The notes under the pieces are model-generated. The model had not been told where the DNA came from. It saw only the letters and a program-made list of their open reading frames with translations, and made no database searches. From GW2011-AR15 sp964428335 (lineage in GTDB: Archaea > Nanobdellota > Nanobdellia > Woesearchaeales > GW2011-AR15): a DNA stretch of 64,000 nt. The position numbers were made by a program, and so were the translations under genes. Position 1 is the first letter of the stretch, and the number at the start of each line of letters is the position of its first letter. Of this stretch, positions 43,287 to 50,943 are shown piece by piece. The stretch lies in assembly GCA_964428335.1 (NCBI GenBank), contig CAYRXW010000007.1:21471-85470 (forward strand). Direction: 5' to 3'.

Positions 43287-43838
43287 ATGGACGTTACAAA
43301 AGTACAAAAACTAAACCAGATGGCAGTGAATCTTGCCAAGCATAATATAGTAAGCAGGGATGATGCTATAAACAGAGCTGCAAGCATCTATGGTGAGGAG
43401 AATAATTTTTCTAAGTCTCAGTCACAGCCGGTCTATGAAACACAGTCACAGGATTTATCCAAGGATGTAAGAAAACTCATGTTTGCCCTGCAGCATTTAA
43501 GCAACGCTTTTTCAGAGCTAAAACACAGCCATGATAAGCTAGAGAAGGATTTCAACGACTTCATTGTCGGGCAAAGGAGATGGGATTCAAATGCCAGAGG
43601 ACAACAGGCCAGCAACAACTTTGTTGATGCTCCAAACCTACAAGCTAATAGCCAGGGGAATAGCAGAGTACAGGCACCAATGCAGGGAACAAGCGATGCC
43701 CAGGCAAGACTCCTTGCTGCAATGGAACCTGCAAGGACCAAATCAACAAGGGACCCAACAAAAGCAATAGACAGGAATAATGTTGCTCCAAGCGAGGTTT
43801 CAATAGATAAGTTCTTTTATTCAGGAAATAGGAGATAA
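43287..43838 (+). CDS. Hypothetical protein with a low-complexity tail, 183 residues
   Basis: Not recognised. From ATG 43287: a helical N-terminus (VQKLNQMAVNLAKHNIVSRD), a coiled-coil segment (LMFALQHLSNAFSELKHSHD) and a Gln/Asn/Ala-rich disordered tail (NFVDAPNLQANSQGNSRVQA) ending with a short ordered piece (SEVSIDKFFYSGNRR). It follows the TPR gene by 5 bases, so the two share a transcript. Cytoplasmic by sequence, unlike its exported neighbour. Confidence 0.7.
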   Translation: MDVTKVQKLNQMAVNLAKHNIVSRDDAINRAASIYGEENNFSKSQSQPVYETQSQDLSKDVRKLMFALQHLSNAFSELKHSHDKLEKDFNDFIVGQRRWDSNARGQQASNNFVDAPNLQANSQGNSRVQAPMQGTSDAQARLLAAMEPARTKSTRDPTKAIDRNNVAPSEVSIDKFFYSGNRR

Positions 43839-43843
43839 TTTTT

Positions 43844-44002
43844 TTATTTTTTCATCAATCTTTCTTCAAGTTCCTTGACTCTTTCTTCAGATTTCAGCGC
43901 AGCTTTTATGATGATTGAATTCTCTTCCTTTAGTTTCGCAATCAGCTTATCTTTTCTCTCTATCTCTTTATACAGTGTTTCAATCTGCTCCGATTCATTC
44001 AT
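43844..44002 (-). CDS. Small coiled-coil protein, 52 residues
   Basis: It reads MNESEQIETLYKEIERKDKL, IAKLKEENSIIIKAALKSEE, RVKELEERLMKK: one continuous charged helix of heptad type. ATG 44002 overlaps the TGA of the upstream membrane-protein gene (ATGA), so it is the second gene of that unit. No family recognised. Confidence 0.6.
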   Translation of the reverse strand: MNESEQIETLYKEIERKDKLIAKLKEENSIIIKAALKSEERVKELEERLMKK

Positions 44003-44790
44003 GCTTCGCTTAGCTCCAGAAAACCATCATCTTTCTCTTCTTTTTTCTTCGGTGTCCTTGTGCTCTGGGAGATGATGAAATAAACAAGGAATAATCCTAA
44101 CGGAACAAGTCCAAGGTCAAAAAATGGTGCAAGCGTGATGTCGCACACTATCATTATCCCTGATGAATATATTGTTGTCTTATATAGTGTCTCCAGGTTG
44201 AAGTGCTTCCTGGCTATTGTTCTTACAATCAATGTCAGCATGTATGCTGTAACAAGTATTACTGTATATTTTGCAAGATTCAGTACAAATATAAAGAAAA
44301 ATATTGAAGGTAGCATAAAGAACAGAAATATCCATATCCCCTGCTTTACCATGTTAAAATCCTTCAGGACATCTGAATATGTTTCCACAGGTATCTTTGT
44401 TGTGTTATATAGTGTGAATTCCTTGATACTTGGACTTAGCTTCCTTATGAATATGTCTTTTTGTGTTATAAGGACAAATGCTTCATGCGGTTCAGGCTCT
44501 TTCCTGAAATCAGCCACTATCCTTGGGTTATTCAGGAGCATAATTGCTTCATTTGTCTCTATATCTATTCCAGTAACTGCAAATCTTGTAAATTTAGCAA
44601 GTGATTCATCAATTTTTTGCGGCAGGTAGCCTAGTGTTGGGATTGAAAAAATGCCACCAAGAAGGATAGCGAAAAAAATAAGGCTGAGGAAATATGAAAA
44701 TGCTTCCCTTTTTTTATAGACCAAAATCTCATTATACTTGAATGGGTTTAAAGACTTGAAAAAAATTGTGCTGAATTTTTTTAGGTCCAT
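43999..44790 (-). CDS. DUF1189-like membrane protein
   Basis: 263 residues. TM1 (YFLSLIFFAILLGGIFSIPT), an extracellular domain of about 110 residues (EAIMLLNNPRIVADFRKEPE; LYNTTKIPVETYSDVLKDFN), then TM helices (FFMLPSIFFFIFVLNLAKYT; ILVTAYMLTLIVRTIA; GLVPLGLFLVYFIISQ). The SLNPFKYNEILVYKKREAFS start and the overall layout resemble DUF1189 membrane proteins; the assignment is tentative. Its 5' end overlaps a spurious extension of the divergent DUF3467 gene, not its true start. Confidence 0.6.
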   Translation of the reverse strand: MDLKKFSTIFFKSLNPFKYNEILVYKKREAFSYFLSLIFFAILLGGIFSIPTLGYLPQKIDESLAKFTRFAVTGIDIETNEAIMLLNNPRIVADFRKEPEPHEAFVLITQKDIFIRKLSPSIKEFTLYNTTKIPVETYSDVLKDFNMVKQGIWIFLFFMLPSIFFFIFVLNLAKYTVILVTAYMLTLIVRTIARKHFNLETLYKTTIYSSGIMIVCDITLAPFFDLGLVPLGLFLVYFIISQSTRTPKKKEEKDDGFLELSEA

Positions 44791-44859
44791 ATTTCTACAA
44801 ATACATTTTATTCTTTTTATTCTTTTTGTTATTTCTCAGAAATTTTTTAGAGGCAAAAG

Positions 44860-44868
44860 CTATATAAA
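44860..44868 (+). promoter_or_regulatory. TATA box for the DUF3467/TFE2 unit
   Basis: CTATATAAA about 45 bases ahead of the TTG start at 44909. It supports the short form of the DUF3467 protein, since a start at 44738 would lie upstream of the promoter. Confidence 0.55.
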
Positions 44869-44908
44869 TGACAGCCCTTTTTCTGTTTTGATTGTTATAG
44901 GTGGGAAT

Positions 44909-45250
44909 TTGGATAAAAAAGTAAAATTTGACATTGAGAATGGAGTGAGCTTTTTTGCTGATGAAGTTGGTGTCATACATAATCCTTTGAAGCTGATAAT
45001 GGATTTTAGGAGTGTAACTCCAAGAGTTGATATAAGGAACCAGGAGTTCCAGACTTTAGTCCTGAGGCATAATGTTGTTGTCATGGATCCATACACAGCA
45101 AAATCCTTTGCAGATATCTTAGTGCAGAATCTAAAGAATTATGAGAAGCAGTTTGGAAAAATAGAGCAGCCAAAGCAGCTCAAAAAAATGAAAGAAAAGC
45201 CAAAAGCCCAAAAAAAGGCAAAGGGAGACTCACCTTCTTACTTTGGCTGA
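44909..45250 (+). CDS. DUF3467-family protein
   Basis: 113 residues from TTG 44909, with GGTGGG just upstream. The family core is clear: FDIENGVSFFADEVGVIHNP, LKLIMDFRSVTPRVDIR, RHNVVVMDPYTAKSFADILV, QNLKNYEKQFGKI. It ends in a Lys-rich tail (KKMKEKPKAQKKAKGDSPSY). DUF3467 proteins are small, of unknown function, in bacteria and archaea. Lies 50 bases ahead of the second TFE gene on the same strand, which suggests a link with transcription, but this is only context. Confidence 0.78.
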   Translation: MDKKVKFDIENGVSFFADEVGVIHNPLKLIMDFRSVTPRVDIRNQEFQTLVLRHNVVVMDPYTAKSFADILVQNLKNYEKQFGKIEQPKQLKKMKEKPKAQKKAKGDSPSYFG

Positions 45251-45300
45251 ATATGTTTTAGGAGTATCAGAATAATAAAAAATTGGCAGGGGAGAAATAA

Positions 45301-45801
45301 ATGAAGGTATCAAAAAAGCTATTATCTGAAGTTGTATCGCAGGTTGTCGGTATTGAAGCAGTAGATGTTGCATTATACCTTAAGGGCAAGACTGATGTAT
45401 CTGAGCTTGTTGTTGCAAAGGACATGAAGATTACTGTCCAGGAAGCAAGAGCGCTTTTATACAGGCTTTATGAGAACAATGTTGCAAAATTCGAAAGGAA
45501 AAGAGATAAGTTCAAGGGATGGCATATCAGCCACTGGGATCTTATGGAAGATAATATTCCAAACCTTCAGAGAAAAATTCATGAAGATAAGATTGAGCAG
45601 ATAAAGAATAGGATAGAGAGGGAGCAGCAGAACATGTTTTATATATGCACCCATGCCTGTTCAAGGGTTGACTTTGAGAAAGCAATCGAGATAAATTTCA
45701 AGTGCCCTGAATGCGGCGGACTTATGAACCCGCAGGACAACAAAAGGACAATTGAAGTCTTGAATGAGAAATTAAAAGAGCTTGAAGGAACTGTTGAATA
45801 A
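45301..45801 (+). CDS. tfe: Transcription initiation factor TFE, alpha subunit (copy 2)
   Basis: 166 residues. Same architecture as copy 1: extended winged helix (IEAVDVALYLKGKTDVSELV; ARALLYRLYENNVAKFERKR; GWHISHWDL), helical linker (IKNRIEREQQNMFYIC), and zinc ribbon C116, C120, C135, C138 (CTHAC...CPEC) with LMNPQDN after it. GGGGAG lies seven bases before the ATG. Both copies keep all zinc ligands and full length, so neither is a pseudogene. The DNA-facing wing residues differ (FERKRDKFKG here versus YIRKKDRQKG in copy 1). Confidence 0.93.
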   Translation: MKVSKKLLSEVVSQVVGIEAVDVALYLKGKTDVSELVVAKDMKITVQEARALLYRLYENNVAKFERKRDKFKGWHISHWDLMEDNIPNLQRKIHEDKIEQIKNRIEREQQNMFYICTHACSRVDFEKAIEINFKCPECGGLMNPQDNKRTIEVLNEKLKELEGTVE

Positions 45802-45872
45802 TTTTTCTTTGCTTGTTATTATTATTTTTTCTAATCATAAACTATAAATAATCAGCTGATTTGGAATTCCTT

Positions 45873-46409
45873 ATGATCATAACCCTCTCAGGAACCGCAG
45901 GCTCAGGAAAAAGCTCTGTTGCAAAGGAACTTGCAAGAAAACTGAATTATAATCATTATTCTATGGGGGATATCCAAAGGGAGATTGCAAAGGAGAAAGG
46001 TATTACCATAGTTGAACTTGGTGAACTTGAAAAAAAAGACCCTAGCATTGATAAGATGATAGATGCGAAGCAAAAAAAATTAGGGGAGACAGAAGATAAT
46101 TTTGTCCTTGATTCATGGCTTTCCTCGCTTTTTGTCCCTAAAGGATATAAGATATTTTTGGATGCTGACATAAAGGTACGGGCAGAAAGGATTGCAAAAG
46201 AGAGGGAAGCTGAAAAATATGAGACAGCTGCTGAAGCAATAAAGGCAATAAAAAAGAGGGAAAAGACAAACAGGGAAAGGTTCATGAAATTCTACAATTA
46301 TGATTTCATGGATAAGAAGAATTACAATCTGGTTTTGGATACGACAGATTCGGACATAACCAGTTTGGTGCAGACAATAATTGCAAAACTAAAGCTCATC
46401 AAGCCTTAG
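45873..46409 (+). CDS. cmk: Cytidylate kinase, archaeal type
   Basis: 178 residues from ATG 45873; a TATA (TATAAATA, 45843-45850) about 26 bases upstream supports it over TTG 45861. It phosphorylates CMP/dCMP with ATP. P-loop ITLSGTAGSGKSSVAKELA; NMP-binding YSMGDIQREIAKEKG; FVLDSWLSSLFVP; lid ADIKVRAERIAKEREAEKYE; and the C-terminal NYNLVLDTTDSDIT. Length fits the family. It converges with mutS with a 21-base overlap. Confidence 0.92.
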   Translation: MIITLSGTAGSGKSSVAKELARKLNYNHYSMGDIQREIAKEKGITIVELGELEKKDPSIDKMIDAKQKKLGETEDNFVLDSWLSSLFVPKGYKIFLDADIKVRAERIAKEREAEKYETAAEAIKAIKKREKTNRERFMKFYNYDFMDKKNYNLVLDTTDSDITSLVQTIIAKLKLIKP

Positions 46410-48878
46410 TTGCCTGCTTTTTATTAGTCTTTCTGTCTCTTCTATCTCTTCATTGACATGGTCTTTCTGGACTGTCTTTCTTGTCTCGACAATTATCCTT
46501 TCGCTTATCTCATCGTCTTTTTCAAGCTTGAATTGTATCTCCCTGCTCCTCTCAATTATCTCTTTTGGCATGCCCGAAAGCTTAGCGACGGTTATACCAT
46601 AGCTTTTATCTGTCCCGCCAGGCATAATCTTCCTTAGGAAAATTATCTCGTGCTCATTCTCTTCCACGGCAATATTGAAATTTTTAACGCCGTCAATTTC
46701 TTTTTCCAGTGAATTCAATGAGTGATAGTGTGTTGCAAACAGTGTTTTTGCCCTAATCTTTTTTGTTATATGCTCAGCTACTGCCCAGGCTATCGCGACA
46801 CCATCATATGTACTAGTGCCCCTGCCTATCTCATCAAGTATTATAAGGGATTTTTCAGTCGACATATTTATTATCATTGCAGTCTCGCTCATCTCTACCA
46901 TGAATGTGCTCTGCCCTCTGCTTATGTCATCGCTTGCCCCAAGCCTTGAAAATATCTTATCTACCATAGATATTTCAGCATAATCACAAGCTACAAAGCA
47001 ACCTATCTGTGCCATGACTACATTTAATGCGACCTGCTTCATGAAAACTGATTTTCCAGCCATGTTTGGGCCTGTTATTATCATTGTCCTAGAATTTTCG
47101 TCCATAAACAGGTCGTTTGTGACAAAATCTGTGAGCTTCTCTACTATCGGATGCCTGCTTTTCTTAAGGATTATCTTATAATTATTTGTTATAAGCGGCT
47201 TTACATAATGGTTAAGCTGAGATGCTTTCGCAAGGCTGCAGAGAAAATCTAGATAAGATATTTTTCTTGAGTTCTCCTGTATCTTTCTTGTGTCTTTTTT
47301 TATGGTTTCTATTATGCCAAGGAACAGCTCTTTTTCAAGCGAAATTATCTTTTCCTCTGCGCTTAGTATCTTTTCTTCAAGCTCTTTTAATTCAGGCGTT
47401 ATAAACCTCTCGCTGTTTGCAAGGGTCTGTTTTTTTATATAGTCTCCTGGAACTAAGGATGCATTTGATTTAGTTATATCAATATAATAGCCAAACACCC
47501 TATTGAACCTGATTTTTAATGATTTTATCTTTGTCCTCTCCCTCTCTTTTTGCTCTATTTCTAGGATTATGTTCTTGGCGTTTTCTGAAATGTCTCTAAT
47601 GCTATCAAGCTCTTCATTAAACCCTTCTTTTATGAAATTTCCCTCATCAATAAATGCAGGCGGGTCATCTTTTATAGATCGCTCTATCAAACTTGTGACA
47701 GAAGCCAAATCCTCAAATTTTGAGATGTTTTCAAGAAGCTTTGAGGATGTTTCCATAAGGATTTTCTTTAGTTCAGGAATCAATTCCAATGAACCCTGAA
47801 GCTGGGCCAGATCTTTTGGGCTTGAACTGTTGCAGCTTATCCTAGAAATTAGCCTTTCAAGGTCTGAGATATTTTTTAGGATCTCCCTCAGCTCATTTAA
47901 TATGAACGGCTTTTTCATGAGTTCCTCGACAGAAAACAGCCTCTCGTTGATCTTTTGCATGTCCATCAGAGGGCTTATGATATTTTTCCTGAAGAACCTT
48001 GATCCCATTGCAGTATTTGTATAATCCAGTGTTTTCAGAAGTGAATTTTCGTTTCCAAGTATTTCCAGATTTTGAAGTGTGCTGCTGTCAATTGACATAT
48101 GCTCTGATTGTGAAACCAGATTTATGGAATTGATGTGCTCAAGGGAATTTTTCTGGGTTTCATGCAGATATGAGACTAATGCACCTGCAGCGCATATTGC
48201 GCTTTCCTTTTCTTTTAGTCCAAATCCATCAAGCGTAAGTACATTGAGCTGCCTAAACAGCGTCTCTTTTGCGTGGCTCAGGTGGAAATAGAAGTCATCC
48301 CTGAAGGTCTTAAATCCTGCAATAGAACTGGCTGTATCTGTCTTTTCAAAACTTACAGGGAGCAGTATCTCGCTTGGAGCGTATTTTTTTACTTCTTCAA
48401 GCGCCTGAGTAATGTCATCATGCTCAAAAACAAGGAATTCCGAGGTTGATATATCTATCAGCGCAATCCCTGTTTTTTTTGATATGAATAAGGAGGCTAT
48501 GTAATTATTGCTTTTCGTCAGAAGCTTCTGGTCAATCAACGCTCCTGGGGTCACAACTCTTGTCACGTCTCTTTTTACAACCCCTTTTGCATATTTTGGG
48601 TCTTCCAGCTGCTCAACAATAGCAACCTTCAGCCCTTCCTTTACCATTTTGTAAAGGTATGAATCAAGAGCATGATATGGAATTCCGGCAAGTGGGATCT
48701 CGCTTTCTGAATTTTTTATCCCTCTTTTTGTAAGGGCAATATCCAAAACCTTTGAAGTTATTTTTGCATCCTCATAGAATGTTTCGTAAAAATCTCCCAT
48801 CCTGAAGAAGACGATTGCGTCTTTATGCTTCGCTTTTATGTCCATATATTGCTGCATTGCAGGAGTGAGATTTGACAT
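46389..48878 (-). CDS. mutS: DNA mismatch repair protein MutS (MutS1 type)
   Basis: 829 residues, full length. The mismatch-recognition Phe-x-Glu is in FFRMGDFYETFYEDA (about 24-38). The connector, core and clamp regions follow (LGNENSLLKTLDYTNTAMGS). The ATPase domain has Walker A TGPNMAGKSVFMKQVAL (about 585-601), Walker B LIILDEIGRGTSTYDGVAIA, and the C-terminal helix-turn-helix (GGTDKSYGITVAKLSGMPKE). MutS1 is a bacterial-type protein found in few archaea. No mutL is present in this window. It converges on cmk. Probably acquired laterally. Confidence 0.96.
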   Translation of the reverse strand: MSNLTPAMQQYMDIKAKHKDAIVFFRMGDFYETFYEDAKITSKVLDIALTKRGIKNSESEIPLAGIPYHALDSYLYKMVKEGLKVAIVEQLEDPKYAKGVVKRDVTRVVTPGALIDQKLLTKSNNYIASLFISKKTGIALIDISTSEFLVFEHDDITQALEEVKKYAPSEILLPVSFEKTDTASSIAGFKTFRDDFYFHLSHAKETLFRQLNVLTLDGFGLKEKESAICAAGALVSYLHETQKNSLEHINSINLVSQSEHMSIDSSTLQNLEILGNENSLLKTLDYTNTAMGSRFFRKNIISPLMDMQKINERLFSVEELMKKPFILNELREILKNISDLERLISRISCNSSSPKDLAQLQGSLELIPELKKILMETSSKLLENISKFEDLASVTSLIERSIKDDPPAFIDEGNFIKEGFNEELDSIRDISENAKNIILEIEQKERERTKIKSLKIRFNRVFGYYIDITKSNASLVPGDYIKKQTLANSERFITPELKELEEKILSAEEKIISLEKELFLGIIETIKKDTRKIQENSRKISYLDFLCSLAKASQLNHYVKPLITNNYKIILKKSRHPIVEKLTDFVTNDLFMDENSRTMIITGPNMAGKSVFMKQVALNVVMAQIGCFVACDYAEISMVDKIFSRLGASDDISRGQSTFMVEMSETAMIINMSTEKSLIILDEIGRGTSTYDGVAIAWAVAEHITKKIRAKTLFATHYHSLNSLEKEIDGVKNFNIAVEENEHEIIFLRKIMPGGTDKSYGITVAKLSGMPKEIIERSREIQFKLEKDDEISERIIVETRKTVQKDHVNEEIEETERLIKSRQLRLDEL

Positions 48879-48926
48879 GGCTTCTAAAAAATAAGAATAT
48901 GTTTAAAAAAGTGATTGGTTAATAGA

Positions 48927-49340
48927 TTACTGGTGTGGATGGGTTTGTCTTGCAGGCATCCTGGTTTCTTTTCCTGAACCTACCCCATATTGGTTGTTTC
49001 CGTGAATCATATTATAGACACCATGTCCAATCCTATGTCCCACATATGTAGAAGGAACAGACAATGCTCCTGTTGTCCCAGTAGATACAAACGTTCCTTC
49101 ACCAAGCGGTATCTGCGAGAGCATTTCAAGTGTTGCATTTGTAGCTGAACCCAGTGAATAATCTATAAAATTAAGTATTGAAGTTATAGTCCTGTCTTTT
49201 TCATCCCTTAAAATAAGATATTCTGTTACTGCGCTCTGGATAACCTTCCCTGCTGAAAAAGCCAAGACTCTCAAAGCTGGGTTAGCCCATAGATTTAGAA
49301 ATATCTGGTATCCTTCATTTGCAGCCTGCCCTATATCCAT
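48927..49340 (-). CDS. Hypothetical protein, 137 residues
   Basis: Not recognised. Starts MDIGQAANEGYQIFLNLWAN, with hydrophobic helices (PALRVLAFSAGKVIQSAVTE; SILNFIDYSLGSATNATLEM) and a Gly/His/Gln-rich tail (HGNNQYGVGSGKETRMPARQ). It has weak membrane character. The Ala/Thr-rich and then polar layout resembles, on a smaller scale, the 34085 protein. It precedes mutS on the same strand by 48 bases. Confidence 0.6.
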   Translation of the reverse strand: MDIGQAANEGYQIFLNLWANPALRVLAFSAGKVIQSAVTEYLILRDEKDRTITSILNFIDYSLGSATNATLEMLSQIPLGEGTFVSTGTTGALSVPSTYVGHRIGHGVYNMIHGNNQYGVGSGKETRMPARQTHPHQ

Positions 49341-49375
49341 TTTTTAAAGGAAAAAATTCTTAATTAAAAATCTAA

Positions 49376-49468
49376 CTAAATCAACCCAAAGTGCTTTAGC
49401 ATTACAACTGACATTGCAAGAGCATACATAAGAATTATGCCTATTATCATCTCTTTTGTTGTGTGCAT
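49376..49468 (-). CDS. Small single-TM protein, 30 residues
   Basis: It reads MHTTKEMIIGIILMYALAMS followed by VVMLKHFGLI: a short polar N-terminus and one TM helix. AAGGA lies close before the ATG. It resembles in size and style the small TM protein at 29583. Co-directional with the 137-residue gene downstream. Evidence is the open frame, hydrophobicity and ribosome binding site only. Confidence 0.4.
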   Translation of the reverse strand: MHTTKEMIIGIILMYALAMSVVMLKHFGLI

Positions 49469-49563
49469 GATTCCTTGGTAATAATTTTTATTGATAAATT
49501 TAATTGTTTAACGCTGTTTTGTTATTTTTTATTAATTTGTTCAAAATCGAATTATTTATATAC

Positions 49564-49585
49564 ATCTACTTAGTTCTAATTAGAT
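49564..49585 (+). promoter_or_regulatory. Inverted repeat operator in the AbrB-PhoU gene promoter
   Basis: ATCTACTTAG-TT-CTAATTAGAT, an imperfect 22-base inverted repeat between the TATA (TTATTTATATAC, about 49552-49563) and ATG 49588. Its left arm is the exact reverse complement of CTAAGTAGAT at 50528-50537 ahead of the ATP synthase operon. Confidence 0.6.
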
Positions 49586-49587
49586 AC

Positions 49588-50448
49588 ATGGAATCAAGAA
49601 AAATTCAGAAATCTGGCACAACATATTATGTCTATTTGCCTGCTTCATGGTGCAGAGAACATAAGATAACGACAAATTCCATTGTCTACCTGGAGAAATC
49701 ATCCAAGGGCGACCTTGTGATAGAGCCAAAGAAGACTGAAAGCAACCTGACATCCCTCAAGATTGAGCTTGAGGAGACAACTCCTGAAGTCATAAACAAG
49801 ATGATTATAGCTTCTTATATCAATCCTGTAAAGGAATTCAAGATTATACTGAAGAACAGCCTTTCTCCTGACCAGATCCTTGAGCATAAGACTCTTTTGG
49901 GAGGCCTGGAGCTTGTTGATTTTGATGAGAAAACAATCACATGTCAGACTGCCCTTGCGTTAAGTGACCCGGATATTCTCCTTATGGGGATGATAAAAAA
50001 AGTCTTTAATATCATAAATCTCATGAAAAAAGACATTTCCCATGAGCTTATTTCAAGATATGAGCAGGAAGTGGATAAGACTAACCTATTGATCCAGAAA
50101 TCCATCATAACCTCGCTTATGTACAGGAAAGAATCAAAGCTTAGGCATGTTGACTTATATTATATAGGGATGATATCAAGGTCAATTGAGAGGATAGCAG
50201 ACATCCTTATAACAATGAAGGACCAGAAATTAGTCGCTACAACTGAAAAAATAATGGTCCTGTTCCAGGCGTGCATGGAATCCAGGTCAAATGAAAATGT
50301 AGTAAAATTAATAAAGTACATTGAAAAATTAAGTAATGTTGATGTGCTGAACCTGGATACTTATAAAGAAAAAAGGGTGTACCAGCATTTTGGCCATATT
50401 GGGGAAATTTTGGCTGATTGGTATATAAGTACAACAGTGGATAAATAG
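49588..50448 (+). CDS. AbrB-PhoU regulatory protein
   Basis: 286 residues from ATG 49588; the hydrophobic upstream extension is rejected because it covers the TATA. Residues 1-45 are a SpoVT/AbrB domain (RKIQKSGTTYYVYLPASWCR; VYLEKSSKGDLVIEPKK). The rest is a PhoU-like helical bundle (FNIINLMKKDISHELISRYE; YYIGMISRSIERIADILITM). Archaeal AbrB-PhoU proteins are linked to phosphate control. It lies about 145 bases ahead of the ATP synthase operon and shares an operator-like motif with it, so it may control itself and the synthase. Confidence 0.87.
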   Translation: MESRKIQKSGTTYYVYLPASWCREHKITTNSIVYLEKSSKGDLVIEPKKTESNLTSLKIELEETTPEVINKMIIASYINPVKEFKIILKNSLSPDQILEHKTLLGGLELVDFDEKTITCQTALALSDPDILLMGMIKKVFNIINLMKKDISHELISRYEQEVDKTNLLIQKSIITSLMYRKESKLRHVDLYYIGMISRSIERIADILITMKDQKLVATTEKIMVLFQACMESRSNENVVKLIKYIEKLSNVDVLNLDTYKEKRVYQHFGHIGEILADWYISTTVDK

Positions 50449-50524
50449 ATTTCCAGATTCAATAAATGTAGATGTTTAGTGAGAAGGGGTATTATAATAA
50501 ATGAAATATTTAAGTATACTACGG

Positions 50525-50538
50525 AATCTAAGTAGATT
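50525..50538 (+). promoter_or_regulatory. AATCTA-AG-TAGATT palindrome ahead of the ATP synthase operon
   Basis: Perfect six-base arms. It lies just upstream of the TATA-like TTTTTAATATATTTAAG (50541-50557). CTAAGTAGAT within it repeats, in reverse orientation, in the promoter of the AbrB-PhoU gene. Confidence 0.6.
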
Positions 50539-50592
50539 AACTTTTTAATATATTTAAGATTTCGACAATATGAATATAGAGGGGTATGGCAA

Positions 50593-50943
50593 ATGAAAGA
50601 AAAAAATTCAGATCAGGTTCTTGATGATTTCTCATTGGAAGTAAAAAAAATTGAAGAAGAGGCAGCAAAGATAATAGAAGATGCAAAAGTTGCGAAAGAG
50701 CAGAGGATAATGAAAGAGAAGACTGACTCAGTTTCAGTCATTTCAAAGAAGCAGGCCCAGTTTGAGAAGATAAGAGAAGAAAAGCTTGATAAGGCAAAGG
50801 CAAAGCTTGATGATGAAAGGAAGAGCAAGATAAAGGATGCGAAAACTGAACTAAAAGGATTTGAGAGCAAGGCAAGAAAAAATGTTCCAAAGGCTGTTGA
50901 ATATGTCGTTAAGAAACTTGATAAGAAGGTTGAGGAATTATGA
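50593..50943 (+). CDS. atpH: A-type ATP synthase subunit H
   Basis: 116 residues, a single long charged coiled coil (KKIEEEAAKIIEDAKVAKEQ; KAKAKLDDERKSKIKDAKTE). With subunit E it forms the peripheral stalk. First gene of the operon H-I-K-E-C-F-A-B-D. The stop overlaps the atpI ATG by 4 bases (ATGA-type junction). GAGGGG lies upstream of the ATG. Length is typical. Confidence 0.85.
   Translation: MKEKNSDQVLDDFSLEVKKIEEEAAKIIEDAKVAKEQRIMKEKTDSVSVISKKQAQFEKIREEKLDKAKAKLDDERKSKIKDAKTELKGFESKARKNVPKAVEYVVKKLDKKVEEL

Noticed and set aside
44738..44908. N-terminal hydrophobic extension of the DUF3467 protein
   Set aside because: It overlaps the divergent membrane-protein gene and lies upstream of the TATA; a TTG start with GGTGGG at 44909 fits better.
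49504..49587. 28-residue hydrophobic N-terminal extension of the AbrB-PhoU protein
   Set aside because: The region contains the TATA box and operator, and the AbrB domain starts at ATG 49588.
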